60,000 bases of DNA from assembly GCF_910592395.1 (NCBI RefSeq), contig NC_088309.1, positions 25,920,599 through 25,980,598 on the forward strand, given 5' to 3'. The DNA comes from Lineus longissimus (taxonomy: Eukaryota; Nemertea; Pilidiophora; Heteronemertea; Lineidae). Positions 47,813-59,656 of this stretch are shown here, in pieces (positions within the stretch are counted from its first letter, which is position 1; every line of letters begins with the position of its first letter). The notes under the pieces are model-generated. The model was not told the origin of the DNA. It worked only from the letters and a program-made list of their open reading frames with translations, and did not search any database. Position numbers and translations under genes: made by a program.

Positions 47813-49826
47813 TACTACCATATCATTACTGGGATGACATGCCGTGAGATCGAGAATGATATGGTAATCGTTGACTTCCTTATCTGAAGCTCATCGGTCA
47901 TGAGTAGATTTGACATTCGGGACAAAATTTTCTCCTCATAAATAATAGATTCTATCTGCTTTTAATATCTGACAATGTCATCGTAATATTGTCACTAAGC
48001 TGTTATCGTTTACCGATTGAGCCTGACATCGTTTACTTTCTTATCCATACTTTCTGAAGGTCAGGGTCATGATGGCTCTTGATGATACCATCGGGCTTCG
48101 GTTTAGTAGTCGGATGAGGTACTTTTTCTATCAATATTTGAGCACAATAAAATCATCGATGGTACATGCAGGACCATGCTGTGCCAAGGTGGAAAATGCA
48201 ATCGTGACTTACGAATCGATGTCCCATAACACAAACATGTATAATGTAACGATTACAGTGGTTACATTTGCTGGGGCCCATCCATCATGTACATATAACT
48301 TACACGCATCATACATCCTTCCATCTTCTCTTTATGCGGTGTTTTATCTGGTCCGGGGTGATTAGTTTCGCATCGTATCTATAACGTCGTGTCCGGCTGT
48401 TATTGATGACCGCCTGGGATGACCGCTGGCATTACCCGAGCGCTGTCCGCGACGCCAGATGACACGCGGCGGTGATGACAAAACTTGAGAATCGGGTTAT
48501 ACTTCATATAATACGTGTTATACAATCGATGCAGACCATGCAGTCACACTGTACTCATAAAACTTGACATTTCGACTCGAACATTTGCTCAGTGTCGTCA
48601 TTATCGCGTGCACGGTTTTGGCCCCCGGCACATTTAAGTCAGTCTATTTAAGGTTGAAATGCTTCACTCACAAAAAAACCCAGAGTTAATAGATAGACTC
48701 TAATATAACTGTCATGCGATACTCCGTTTCTTTAATGTCATCCATTATCTTTCCGTTTCTCACTACATGTATCAAAATCTTCTGTCAGTTTCGCTCAGGA
48801 TAACGTTTTTTAGGCGTTAATGCAAATTACGGAGAGTTTGTCTTAAAACTTTCATTGATAGACGAACCACAATTCTTTAATCATTTTCCTTCCCGTTATG
48901 ATGAATTGAAAACTAATTATCTCATGAAATTGATGGTTCAGTGCACGTTTGGTTCAATGGGGACTAATGAGTAGAGGACTCATTAGAGGAGGGGACGGTA
49001 TATCATTGAAGAAAGGACTCCATGTAGTGAGGCGCAACGGCGACATTTCTTCTTGATGTGGTTATAAGGGTGGTTATAATGACGTTCCCGGCTCTAGTTT
49101 CATTTACCCATCACGGGGGTCGTATCGTTTGCTCATTCTCAAATGTTTTTCCACTCCATCTTTAAAAAGTGAACACCGTTTTTTGCCACTTTTGGCCGTA
49201 AGCTAGCCACCAAGATTAAGTGTGAAACCTTAGATGCAGTTACTTCGTAAACTTCGATTTACATGCATTATATCAGCAGTTTCGGCCCTAATAATCAGAA
49301 TATTTTGGCCATTTCAGCTGTTTTTCTGTGCCACAGACACGGTTCTTTGTACATATGGCGGTAAGACTAGCCACCGAGATTTGCTTCCAATCAACATGGA
49401 GGCCCATTGGTTCCTAGGTAATCTCGCCTTGATTGATCAGGGGACACTCATTAGTAACTCATTCGTCACTAGTTTTTAGACTAATCATAGACTGATACGG
49501 TATGCGATGGAGTGTGCTTCTTCAGTGACAAACCGATTCCGAAACATATACAACTAATCTTCTTTTTTCGAAGTGGTATGCGTGGTGGGAGCAAAAACGA
49601 GTGGCAGATATCAGCCAAACAATAGCTGGGACTCGTGGCGGCAGTATGTTTTTTCTATTGAGAGCTGGTCAGACAGGACAAAATTAATCATAGGCCGTGG
49701 GCCAAACCCAAAGTCTGTCTCACTTGACAACCTTTCAGAGGCAAAGTAAAAGTGCTCTTATCAACCGCATTATACTGACTTAAATATACAATGCTGACCT
49801 ATTCTAGTTCATAATTTCGCTCCTAG
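47813..49826. other. Gene-free stretch with a small direct repeat
   Basis: No gene recognised. About 45 bp ending GTAAGCTAGCCACCAAGATT near 49215 recurs ending GTAAGACTAGCCACCGAGAT near 49380 at roughly 75% identity, spaced about 165 bp. A GC-rich patch lies at 48360-48480. Confidence 0.35.
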
Positions 49827-50144
49827 GTGGCCGAACCTGCTTCCTTCAATCCCGCCACCTGGGAGGCAACTTACGAACTAAAATCATTTCTTCAGTACAG
49901 AGCAGTTGAGCATTTGGCCCATGGCCTACAAAGGGAGCATATGGACAGGAGCCGGGTGTACCAGATTAAAGTTGATAAAGTTGCGTCAAGAGGAAAGAAC
50001 GTTAGAAAGAACGTTATTTCCTCCTTGTCACATGTTATCATACTTGGAACTCGCGGAAACTATCGAAATCGCATCCACACAATTAAATCCTACGACAGCC
50101 AGCACCGTGCAGCCAACTGGATATGCAACAGCAATCTACAATGA
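49827..50144 (+). CDS. Unrecognised 105-aa frame behind an acceptor-like site
   Basis: The frame starts right after a plausible splice acceptor (a T/C-rich tract ending CGCTCCTAG at 49826). It reads VAEPASFNPATWEATYELKS, continues through HLAHGLQREHMDRSRVYQIK, and ends near 50144. An overlapping frame to 50193 also reads like protein in its second half. Composition is protein-like, but the family is unknown and no donor site was identified. Possible exon or pseudogene fragment. Confidence 0.17.
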   Translation: MAEPASFNPATWEATYELKSFLQYRAVEHLAHGLQREHMDRSRVYQIKVDKVASRGKNVRKNVISSLSHVIILGTRGNYRNRIHTIKSYDSQHRAANWICNSNLQ

Positions 50145-51412
50145 AGCAATCTTCAGTATACATGGGTTGCTGATCAGTAAAAAGTCACACTAAGCTATAT
50201 CATCCGAACTTTTGCACAAAATATTTCCTTCCCTTTGATCTCGTTCACTGATACGCACGCTAGCATAAGGAACTAGAAGATTGAAAATTGACTTTTTAGT
50301 GTTTCTTAGCAGAATACAAGGAAAATCATTTGGTATCTAGTTTCAGTTACGAGTCATGTTTCTAGAGCCTTTTTCTTGCAATCAGCTAAAACGTCATTGT
50401 TTTATCCTGAGCATTTACATTACTGTGTATAAAATAATCAACGTGTTAAGGTCAAATCAGGTTGAAAGCAACAAAGCTTGATTCAAATAGTTTCTGGATT
50501 GGTTTAAAAATAATTAGTCCTGGTTTAATTATTACGTGTGTTGTTACTGCTTCTTGTATGAATGGTTTTGATAACTTTGCCGTATTACATTTTATCAGCA
50601 GCATGGTAACTTTCTTTCTAAGTGTTGTATTGTCGATTTACTGCTGAAGCCCAACTAATAATCGTCATACACTTCAACTACCGTCTTCTTCTCTCCAAAT
50701 AGATCGATCTTTAATTGCAGCAAAAAACATCTTAACGAACCAACGTCTGCACGAAAATAACACTACCGGCATTTTCCTGATTGTGAATTAAATCCTCCTT
50801 TAAAGCTTAATTGTGAAGAGCTCTTTGGGAGGATTTTTTCCGATTACGAAGGAGGAACTGAGGATGGTGATAAAAGGTTTCTGAACAAATGACAAGATAC
50901 TATTTATCTGATAAACGTGACCAAATACCCAGACTCTGTTGACAGGAATTATCGTCTCTTCCATCAATATTTTAGTATTTTATTGATTTTTTTAACTTTT
51001 TAAAGCATAAAATCTTTAAAGCTTACCAAAGCGTTATAATGTATTTGCGCATGGTAAAATCATATCTGCCTGTCTTTGACGTAAGACAGATATTTAGTGA
51101 CAAAACCATCTGGATAATGTTTCTTTGGATAACGTTTCTTTAGATGGAAGGAAATAAGTTCTTTGGATTTCAAATCTTCGCTTACTCCTGCTATTAAAGC
51201 TCCAGTTGCAGATGACGGCATTTGGATGACACCATGGAACTGACGCTATGATGGCCTTCTATCATTACCTTCGTTTAAGTTGATGGTGCGATAGAGGCAA
51301 TGACCCAAAGTCGGTCAACTCCAACTTCACCTTTGTAGCACCAACTCAAAGCACGATGGTACCGGAAGGGACAGATTTCAAACAGAGCACAATCGAAGAA
51401 CCTATGTCATCC
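50145..51412. other. No gene seen; small hairpins and a 15-bp tandem pair
   Basis: Imperfect inverted repeats lie at 50787-50840 (AAATCCTCC facing GGAGGATTT) and 51070-51089 (CTGTCTT facing AAGACAG). GGATAAYGTTTCTTT is repeated in tandem at 51112-51141. No gene recognised. Confidence 0.4.
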
Positions 51413-51669
51413 GTGCCAGGGTTGCCCGGCATCAGTTCGAGCGATTCATCCTGGCCAAAATATCGTTATTGATGTACTCCTGGAGGTCCTTCGTGGGTAA
51501 TTGATGTGCCTTGTGTCAGGGGTGACATCAGTTCCGGCAAATTCATCTTTACTGACGTATCGTTATTGATATACTCTGGGAGGTCCTTCGTAATTGATGT
51601 AATCTGTGCCAGGGGTATCATCATCCAGTTAGTGTAGATTGATCCTGACCAAAATATCGTTATTGATAA
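51413..51669. repeat. Diverged three-copy tandem repeat (~95 bp)
   Basis: Units begin GTGYCAGGG at 51413, 51513 and 51606; the third is partial. Shared internal words are TATCGTTATTGAT and GGAGGTCCTTCGT (units 1 and 2), with CCAAAATATCGTTATTGAT in units 1 and 3. Unit lengths are 100, 93 and about 64 bp. The divergence suggests an old array. A short minus-strand frame here is incidental. Confidence 0.85.
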
Positions 51670-52249
51670 ACCTTTGGTCTCATTCATAACTGTAATGGTT
51701 TCCTAAGAAGGGTCTATAGATACGGCGGTGCGGTAGCTTTGGTCATCCGCGACTCGAAACCAGTGGTCATTTTCAACCCGATATCGAAGAGAGGGAAGGA
51801 GGATAATAAGACGTACTACATCAAACAGCAAGGTTTTTTTGTTAGGATTAACCATCTTGCTTTCCGTATCATCATGTCCCGCAATCATGCGGCCACTCAC
51901 CGTAGCGCGACCATGCACCTTTCGCGATCAGGCAGCACATTGTTCTGTCCTCGCGTCAGGTCACTGGACTCTCTCCAAATAATAATTGAAATTGGCCTCG
52001 CATTCTCATCGATATTGTTTGTACCAATTATTTGATTTAGTGATTATGTAGACCCGCCATACAAGCTATGGTTGGTATGGCATTTTTCATTACAAGCTCC
52101 AATATGTTATTATCGATAGGAATCAGATTGGCTTGCCTCGGGTAATCTGGTAACAAGGGCGACAGCTCTTCAAGTACAAGTATATACTCCTTCATCTGAA
52201 TCTCATACGTTGGTGACGGATCGAGTCCTAGAACTCTACGGTTGCTCTT
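51670..52249. other. No gene seen
   Basis: Overlapping frames on both strands at 51703-52035 without motifs; nothing else noted. Confidence 0.4.
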
Positions 52250-52306
52250 ATACAGAAGTGACTTCCAACTGATGAATAATATATCAGTTGAAAGTCACTT
52301 TTGTAT
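52250..52306. other. 24-bp hairpin of pre-miRNA size
   Basis: Arms 52250-52273 (ATACAGAAGTGACTTCCAAC then TGAT) and 52283-52306 are complementary at 22 of 24 positions around a 9-nt loop GAATAATAT. One exception is a G:T pair (wobble in RNA), the other a C:A mismatch. Total length is 57 nt, close to a Drosha-processed animal pre-miRNA. No lower-stem extension is evident beyond the 24 pairs, which counts against a canonical pri-miRNA, and I do not recognise either arm as a known miRNA. A small palindromic element relic is the main alternative. Confidence 0.7.
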
Positions 52307-54489
52307 TATCTCAAGAAATGCATCTCGTGCTGTATTTCGCTAGATTAAAAATATCGGTCAAAACAACTGAATCCCACAGGAGCCGACTGTGAGTGCCGTT
52401 AGCTGTACTTAATGACTGGTTTGTAAATGTTTCATTAGAAAAGGAGACCTCTGCACTGGAAGTTTTATCTCTCGGCACTTGTCCTACACGAAGTAGGCAA
52501 AGACGAATAGGTATATACAAGAGGCTGTAAAAAAAAACAACTTTACGCATGTGTGACTATAGGTTTGTTATGTCAACCAGAAGACTCTCTATTGATCCCA
52601 ATCCTCCCAGGTGCAGTGTAACGGATCAAATTGCGTGCAGCATTCTTGTAATACCTTTAACGGGTGACCAAAAACCTTCGGGATGACTAGGCAGTGACAG
52701 CCTCTCTCCATCCCTTGGTGAATTACGCGACGACTTACAAGCAGGTGGTTTCTCCATGATGAATGGCGTAATTACTAAACGATCAATTGCCTATTGCAAT
52801 GTGTAATAAAGGACGATATCGATTTGATACAGTGTAAGAGAGAAAGATGGTTTTTGACGACTGTTGCGAATTCATCGATGAAGACGTTCTGTTTAGAGGG
52901 AATACTTAGACGCTGAAGAAGCGCTTGATTTTAAAGAGGAATTGCGGAAGGCGGAAGCACTTTTTTTAAAACAATGAATGTCGTTCAAAATGATCTAGCT
53001 AGTTTGCCCCTATACTAAGAATGATTTTTGGCTCATCCACCATGTGTAGTGGTCTCTGCTTTCTGCTTTACTATCAGTGGGAATGGGCTCCTGTAATGTC
53101 CGATTTGACCTGATGCAATCCGAAGCCATGACCTTGTCGCGGGCCTTTTCGATATAACTGACGGAGTGCCTCGGCGGTAATCGGGCATTACAAGACGATA
53201 TCAGGGCCACATTAGGCTGATGGCATCCGAAGCAAAATAACACAGGTAAGTGATTAGCGCTTGTAGCAGTGCAAATTATGCCGTGACAGCAGCGGTGAGA
53301 GAATTGGCATTTTTTTTATGGCTGGCCATTCACGTATACTGTAGCTTGGTCGAGTGACTTCTGTAGGGGAGGACAAAGAGCCGACTGATCTGAAATTCCA
53401 TTAAGTGGTCATTTCCCGATGGCAAGGTTGCCGACAGCCGTTTTCCATGATTGTGATGTTATTATTACGGAAGCAACTCACGGGAGGTTCCGTGGGGAGA
53501 GAAAAGAAAACACTCACAGACCGTCATGTGAATGTTCGGCAGATTAACGCCTTTATCAATGAAAAATGCAAATCTAGGAGTTAATGGGTGAATGTATACT
53601 TTCCAATGCAGATTTAAATTTATCACAATCATTAACAGACAAAAATGTAAATGACAGTTTCGTTCCATTTCCTTCATTACTGTATTTACGGTGATCAGAA
53701 ACAGATAACAAAATGACAGGCTCGTCGAAGAAAGCATGATAACGGATATCTAATGAATGTCTTTCCGTTGAAATGGACTCCTGTCTTAGTTTGCAAACTT
53801 CTAATCATCACGTATCAAGTGCAACAGAGTCGGTGATAGGATGGTGTATTTGCTGATAAGTCGCACAATATTCACTCCGATTTGGTGAAAACGTTTATGT
53901 CATGTTTCATGTTTTTAACAAATATCAGATTTATGCACTGAAGTGCTACAAATCCTTTCATAGAACAAGTGATTTAACTACTGTGTATATAAGTTTGTTA
54001 AACGTAAGCTAAATCAACCTTACCAAGAGTAGCGAAAAAGCTAGTATATAATACAATCCTTACTCCAATATTCTGGAATCGAAGTTAAAAGGAACTTAGT
54101 CATTAAACGTGTAGGATGTGTTTTCAAATCTCTTTCACGCTATGGGCAAATAAATTACCTTGCCGAACAATCATCGACTCTTAGGTACCCACCGAATTCC
54201 GCCTGATGTGAAAAGTCAACTGGGTGCCTCCGAGACGCACTCTAAATTAGCATCGCTCGGCGAAAACAGCGCTCTTCAGTAATCAAAGGCAGTGAACTGT
54301 TGTGGGCAAGGCCAAATCATCTCCTCGGGGTAATTACGGCCCGATACTAATAATCAGACTCATCTTGATGTCACGAAAGAGCGGTCCGAAATATGATTAC
54401 TCGAGCTGGTTGATTCAAATACTACAAGAAACTCACATGTTCATCATAGCTGTAAACGGACGATAACCTTTTCTGATGTTAATTTTGGA
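52307..54489. other. Gene-free stretch
   Basis: A good splice-donor match, ACAG|GTAAGTG, lies at about 53242-53250 on the plus strand, but all frames before it contain stops nearby. Nothing else recognised. Confidence 0.35.
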
Positions 54490-55002
54490 ATGATTTGCAC
54501 AGGTGTTCATAGCCATGGTGTAGTATTGAAACAAAATCATATTACTTGTACCTTGTACCAGACAGTTACATTCTACATAGTATATATTGAGAATGTTTGT
54601 GCATGTACTGTACGTACATCAACTTTGATAGCCATAACAACCATTCGCTTTTTCCTAGCAGGAGTGTGGAACATAGCATCTTATTTTTGGAATGGCACCG
54701 GCGCGATTGAGTCTTTCCATTTTTCACAACCACCAAAAAAGATGTTAACAAAAAAAGCTATTCATTTACTTCATACCTTTTTTGACACTGTGGTATCACT
54801 ATCACTATGGCCATCACTATGTAATAGTCGCCTGACAGCGGCTAACGCAAAAATTGCGAAGTGTTCGTCGGCGTTAGACATCTTGAGCTGTGGCAATGCT
54901 TTGAGCATCATATTCAGGTGGAAGACATTCAAAAGAAAGAAAACTACACCTGAGTTGCACGTACCCATGTTGACAGTGCGAACATTTGATCTTGAAACAT
55001 AA
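54490..55002 (+). CDS. Longest open frame in the window, unrecognised (170 aa)
   Basis: ATG to stop, 170 codons, only slightly longer than the chance expectation of about 140. The N-terminal half is hydrophobic, with a possible membrane stretch around residues 44-66 (STLIAITTIRFFLAGVWNIA). The C-terminal part is basic (FRWKTFKRKKTT). Its second half lies opposite minus-strand frames that I consider slightly more suggestive. No conserved motif, signal peptide or splice site supports it. Confidence 0.12.
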   Translation: MICTGVHSHGVVLKQNHITCTLYQTVTFYIVYIENVCACTVRTSTLIAITTIRFFLAGVWNIASYFWNGTGAIESFHFSQPPKKMLTKKAIHLLHTFFDTVVSLSLWPSLCNSRLTAANAKIAKCSSALDILSCGNALSIIFRWKTFKRKKTTPELHVPMLTVRTFDLET

Positions 55003-55425
55003 CCCCGGGACCGCCTCACCAATAATCTGCTGTGGAGTGTTATTCGAGTGTCGTAAACGGTGCTTTACCGCCAATTTATCACCAGGCTATGTTTTCTGAC
55101 AACAAAGATGTCTGCTTTTAGTAGTTTGCAAGGAGCACAGTGCAAACGAATGGTATGCCAGTCGCTTCTAAGTTCGATGCATCTCCATCCTTCAAAACGA
55201 CCCTCTCTCTAAAAAGACTGTGATGCCTGCCGCTATTAGTTTGCTACTGCAACACAAAGAAACCAATTCTTCTCGCCCATCTTGACCCAGGGGTATGATT
55301 TCCCTGCTGCTTTCTTCCCATCTTACTACTTTATTGGTGTTGTCGTTTGCAACTTTGGTCATAAAAAGGCGATGGATTTCTGCCACTGATGATAAAGCTG
55401 TTTTCTTCGTTTTTCCCTTTTTCAT
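54874..55425 (-). pseudogene. Possible decayed transposase-like fragment
   Basis: Three minus-strand frames follow one another with breaks. 55425-55192 starts MKKGKTKKTALSSVAEIHRL. A second, running through about 55170-55070, contains LHCAPCKLL. The third, 55074-54874, contains GLCFKIKCSHCQHG. Two Cys-x2-Cys pairs, the second preceded by a GL-x2-K stretch, recall the N-terminal zinc ribbon of Mutator-like transposases common in marine invertebrates (recalled from general knowledge; no alignment was made). The cysteine pairs are about 50 codons apart, more than I would expect, and the frames are interrupted. If real it is a dead remnant. Confidence 0.17.
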
Positions 55426-57254
55426 GGTAGAATGAGATATATCCAGTTTTTACACGACTCTCATGTTGCCATATTCAAGTAAAGACTCTTCAACTGAAAC
55501 TTGCCATATTGGTTGGGAAGTGTTTCACTGCCCGTTCGAGTCCTTCATTCATTTCCACAGACGTTTCTTATACGCATACCTTTGAACACACGTGTTGAAG
55601 AACTTTCTTCGTTCATTAAATGAAGTTCCGGGATATGGTTTACTACACAACCGGTTCGTGCTGATGAGCCTCAAGCTGCATTTTTCGCATCTTGGACTCC
55701 ACCGTTTGTGCGGAGGCTATAATACGGAAGGATACTACGCCCTATTATTCATGATTTGTCTCTCAGCTAATTGCATGCTAGTTGCTACTCACGAATAGGT
55801 AAATAGCGTTGGGACAGGGCTGCCGACTGCTGGGTATCGAATTAGGCGGCAAAATGCTGTCGTTAATGTAAACTCTCAAAGGATTTGAGAAATGGCCGAA
55901 CCTAATAAATAATTGGGCCATAGAACATCGGTTAGTCTTTCATTAATCATTCATTTAAGGAACGCGGACGATTATTACTCGGAGGGGTTCAACTGGTAAA
56001 TCGTGTATTTATCTACCTCCTTAAAAACCGTGCTGCACCATGCGAGGTCCAATAACAATTATCAGGATTTCGATTTGTACTCCTCACAAGAAGCTATGTA
56101 AGCTGTGGTAACTGATTGCATTAAGGTGGGATGAACTTTAGAAAGTTGCGAGGGCGTATGACAGCACAATCGATTTTTGTCTTTTTCGATTTTTTAAAGT
56201 CATTTGCCATTTTAGCACTGATTACATAGCCAGAATTATACCGCCACGGGTTGGCGTTGCGGTGAATTCGTGGCCGGTATCACCAAAGCATTGGCTATCT
56301 AAATTGAACATGTTGAATGCATCAAACATGTGCATGATCATTATTATGAATTGAATATTCAGAACCGGTCTATCAGCGGAACTGAAGTGTTCGAATGGCC
56401 AACAAAATTGAAATAACTGCAAGGTGCGACACATGACTATCACAGTCAAGTTCAGATTCTGCTGGCAATTCATTGTGAGGTGACGGATGCCCTCAATCTC
56501 TGGTGGCTATAGCGCTACAATTTACCACCTCAGAAACGATATGGGGAAGATCAATCTTTGTAACATTTATCACCAGGACGTCAAGCCAATAAACCAATCA
56601 CAATAAAACATCCCATCAACACTGGACCCCATTCTTAACCTAAACAAAGGTATTAAGACTACCTGTGGTCACATCTAATGGACAGAGTAATAGCTTTTTC
56701 TAACTGATATTTAGCTGCATTTTCACCTTGCGGTTGTGTCGGTAATAGTACAGTTAATAACACTTTTGGCGTACAGAAGCAAGGACGGCATTCTTGAGAT
56801 CCTGATGAAGTCGAATCGGACTCTAAGCCTGCCATTCGAGTCATAAGGCTCTGTTTAGCTTCGGTCAAATTTGCTTTCGGAAATCCGCGGTGACTACCAC
56901 TGATGACACAAACGTCAAGACAACGTCACAATGGACCATCATCATTGTTGGCATCACGTATTCAGGTCTAAAACGAAGTGTTATCCCATTACACTTGGAT
57001 TAAGATTGAATGAACTTGGTTACACTGTAACAGCTGCTGTTGATCACATGTCAACAAATTGATTTTCCTTCTAACAAAAATTTAGGGAGAATAGTGTCTG
57101 ATTCGGGCGTGATTCGCTGAGAGACGATAGGTCATGTTCATTTAGTTTATTTTAGCCACTTACACTAGCGCAGCTCAGATAATGTTCCTCATGTTAAACG
57201 TTCATATAGCACGCTAGGGTAGCGCCGTTTTTGAAGGGTGAAAGAGGCAGCTGT
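55426..57254. other. Gene-free stretch
   Basis: No gene, RNA gene or repeat recognised. Frames of 68-83 codons without motifs. Confidence 0.4.
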
Positions 57255-57266
57255 CCCCCCCCCCCC
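57255..57266. repeat. Poly-C run (12 C)
   Basis: Twelve consecutive C, the longest C tract in the window. Likely length-variable and prone to sequencing error. Confidence 0.85.
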
Positions 57267-59162
57267 TCAAGATGTCTCCGGAAAACGTGATTTGGGAATG
57301 TGTTCTGCGGCCTAACAATTAAGCGGGCCCTGCAAGCTCTCTGCGTGGTAAAAAGTGCTCGTCTGAAAGAACTACATCACCTTGTTTATCACATCCTGAG
57401 CTTCAGGGCCTATCAATTATGTATTGCTGGCATAGGCCCTCCGTTAAAGTGGCAACCACACAAAAAAATTGATAAATTGTAACTATTTCAAGTAACCCTG
57501 AGCGATAGTGACGTCATGTGAAAAGTGAGCCCGTTATCCAATTTAAAGAAAAACTACATGGAAGTATCTGGTGACATTCGTCGGACGTCATTTGAGTTGT
57601 AATATGGCTTTACGAACGCAATTATTGCGGATTCATCTCATTCTTAGCACAGCAATGAATGACGAAATGCATCTTATCGTTTCCTTACATAAAGCGGAAA
57701 ATTGAGTGACTTTGACGTAAGTGTTGGCTTGTCTTACCATCGAAAAGATGCTCAAGTACTATTTCATACGTCATGATACTTTATTTATATACAGTAGGAC
57801 TATAGAAAAACGACTGCGAGTTCACAAAAGGGGGACTTACAATTACGGTACACAAAAAATAAGGTGATTATTATACTCGAGTTTTGTTACCACGGTGTCC
57901 ATTTTTTTCCTTTCTTCTCTTCTTGAAGGCAATCTCGAGAAAGACGAACCATGATAGAATATAATCTGATGAAAAAAATGTTCACGGACAGTTTGTCATA
58001 CCTAAGAATTATTCACGTCCAGAACCTCACATCATCAGAAACCAATGCTATAGGCTTACTTGCTTCATTACAGGTTTCCCTCCCTCTCGCACGAGCGGCG
58101 CGATATCAGTTTAAAGCGTACCTTGAACATATTGGACGATATGTCATCTAATTAGCTGCCATTACTTGGGATCAATGCCCGTGTTCGGTTGACAGCATCA
58201 CGGGTTCAAAAACGCGATATCTCACACAGTATATCTGACGGAATTGACGCATTCTCGGTTTGATCGGATTTACATTTAAATGTAGATATACCGATTTGTT
58301 ATATATCATCTCCGATATTTGGCTATCGGAGTGTCAACAGTGTTCATCAGTGATATGGGCAACCTTACCATTCGTCGACTTCTACCGACTGCGTATGTGA
58401 CGGGCAGATATTAGAAAGTCACTTTGTGTGGAAAACCGTGGATAGAGCCCGAGCTCGACCAGCGACCCGACGACATTCGTTCTTCAATTCTAAAATGCAT
58501 CGCTCCCAGATTTGAGATAAGCTGCAACAGTCTTTACGCACTTCACCGCGGCAACTGGCACAACTATTGATTCACTTGGCTAGTGATCGGTTAAAGGAGA
58601 TCTATTGGAAGGAGCAGTCGGGAGGCCTCGTTGATTTACCCGAGGTGAGGCCATACCTTTTCAGTGCATACAGTGGATGCACTGACCATACCGAGCGCTC
58701 TGGTATTCCTGGTTTTTCACTGGGCTCGAGGTTACCCAAAAAACACGTTGACCGGACACCGGAAGCCGACGCCCCCAAATCTATCTAGTTCATGACGAGT
58801 GAAATGCCGTCAAGTACCAGTCTCTGTCATGAGTGAATGGAGGCGACTGGTGAAAGAGGCTAATTACATTACAGAGAGTGGCCCGGAACTGGCCAGTAGT
58901 GGTTACATACTCTCCTCCTGCGAGCACATTTATTGTGACGTTTAAACTTCACGCTCCTGTGGCTTTAACAACTTTTATTTGGCAAGTATAATATGGAAGG
59001 CAGAATGGGATATTTGTAGCCCCTGCGTATTGTTTGATGCATGGGGATATCAATCAATATCATAGGCAAGAGCTAGAATTAAACCGGGGCTTCAAATACC
59101 CCCATACGGCCATTCTACCTTGCGGCGAAACTTAGAATAAGTGGCTGCACGCGGAATCAGAA
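57267..59162. other. Gene-free stretch
   Basis: A 73-codon plus frame at 58567-58788 (with RLKEIYWKEQSGGLVDLPEV) looks protein-like but is unrecognised. TACATTTAAATGTA, a 14-bp palindrome, lies near 58276; such palindromes are expected by chance. Confidence 0.35.
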
Positions 59163-59489
59163 ATGGCCGACCGTGTATTGTCTGTCATAAATGGAGACAG
59201 TGTAGTGTGTAAATCGAACTTTTCGAGAGAGGTCCCCACGCTCCGAGACCGAAGGACAAGAGACAAAGGCTGTGATATGGCATCTTTTATTGGGCAAGTA
59301 CATGAAAATACAAATACATGTACTGCAAAACTATACGAATATAATAGGCAGGTTTCGCAAGTCCGAAGAACTACGAATGCCTGTCGACTCATCAATTCCT
59401 TTGCAAATTCATTTACGCGCAACACGAATCATCTTCTGCACGAAGTTGTACAAGGAATCGGGGAAATGTTCAAAAAAAGTCGTCTCTAA
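59163..59489 (+). CDS. Unrecognised 108-aa frame
   Basis: ATG to stop, mostly polar and basic: MADRVLSVINGDSVVCKSNF at the start, NTNHLLHEVVQGIGEMFKKS at the end. There is no signal peptide, membrane span or known motif. A minus frame of 97 codons covers the same DNA. Possible small gene, exon or chance. Confidence 0.14.
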   Translation: MADRVLSVINGDSVVCKSNFSREVPTLRDRRTRDKGCDMASFIGQVHENTNTCTAKLYEYNRQVSQVRRTTNACRLINSFANSFTRNTNHLLHEVVQGIGEMFKKSRL

Positions 59490-59560
59490 AGTACATTGTA
59501 TATCACATACTTCGTACTTCGTCGTTCGCAGCTCTTCGTGAGGATTGCGAAACCTGCCTG

Positions 59561-59656
59561 ATGACGCAACGTTCACAATGACGCAACGTTTCCAATGACG
59601 CAACGTTTCCAATGACGCAACGTTTCAAATGACGCAACGTTTACAATGACGCACCG
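59561..59656. repeat. 17-bp tandem array, almost six units
   Basis: ATGACGCAACGTTTCCA is repeated at 59561, 59578, 59595, 59612 and 59629, with a degraded sixth unit from 59646 (GCACCGCTTG). Units differ at one to three bases, all near the 3' end. Each holds TGACGCAA, which resembles a bZIP (CRE/C/EBP-type) site, and the palindrome AACGTT. Minus-strand frames crossing it repeat short peptides as a by-product. Confidence 0.95.

Noticed and set aside
53200-53260. Exon ending at the strong donor ACAG|GTAAGTG
   Set aside because: All three frames upstream carry stops within a short distance and no acceptor-bounded exon was found.
58270-58290. 14-bp perfect palindrome TACATTTAAATGTA
   Set aside because: Several palindromes of this length are expected by chance in 60 kb of AT-rich DNA.
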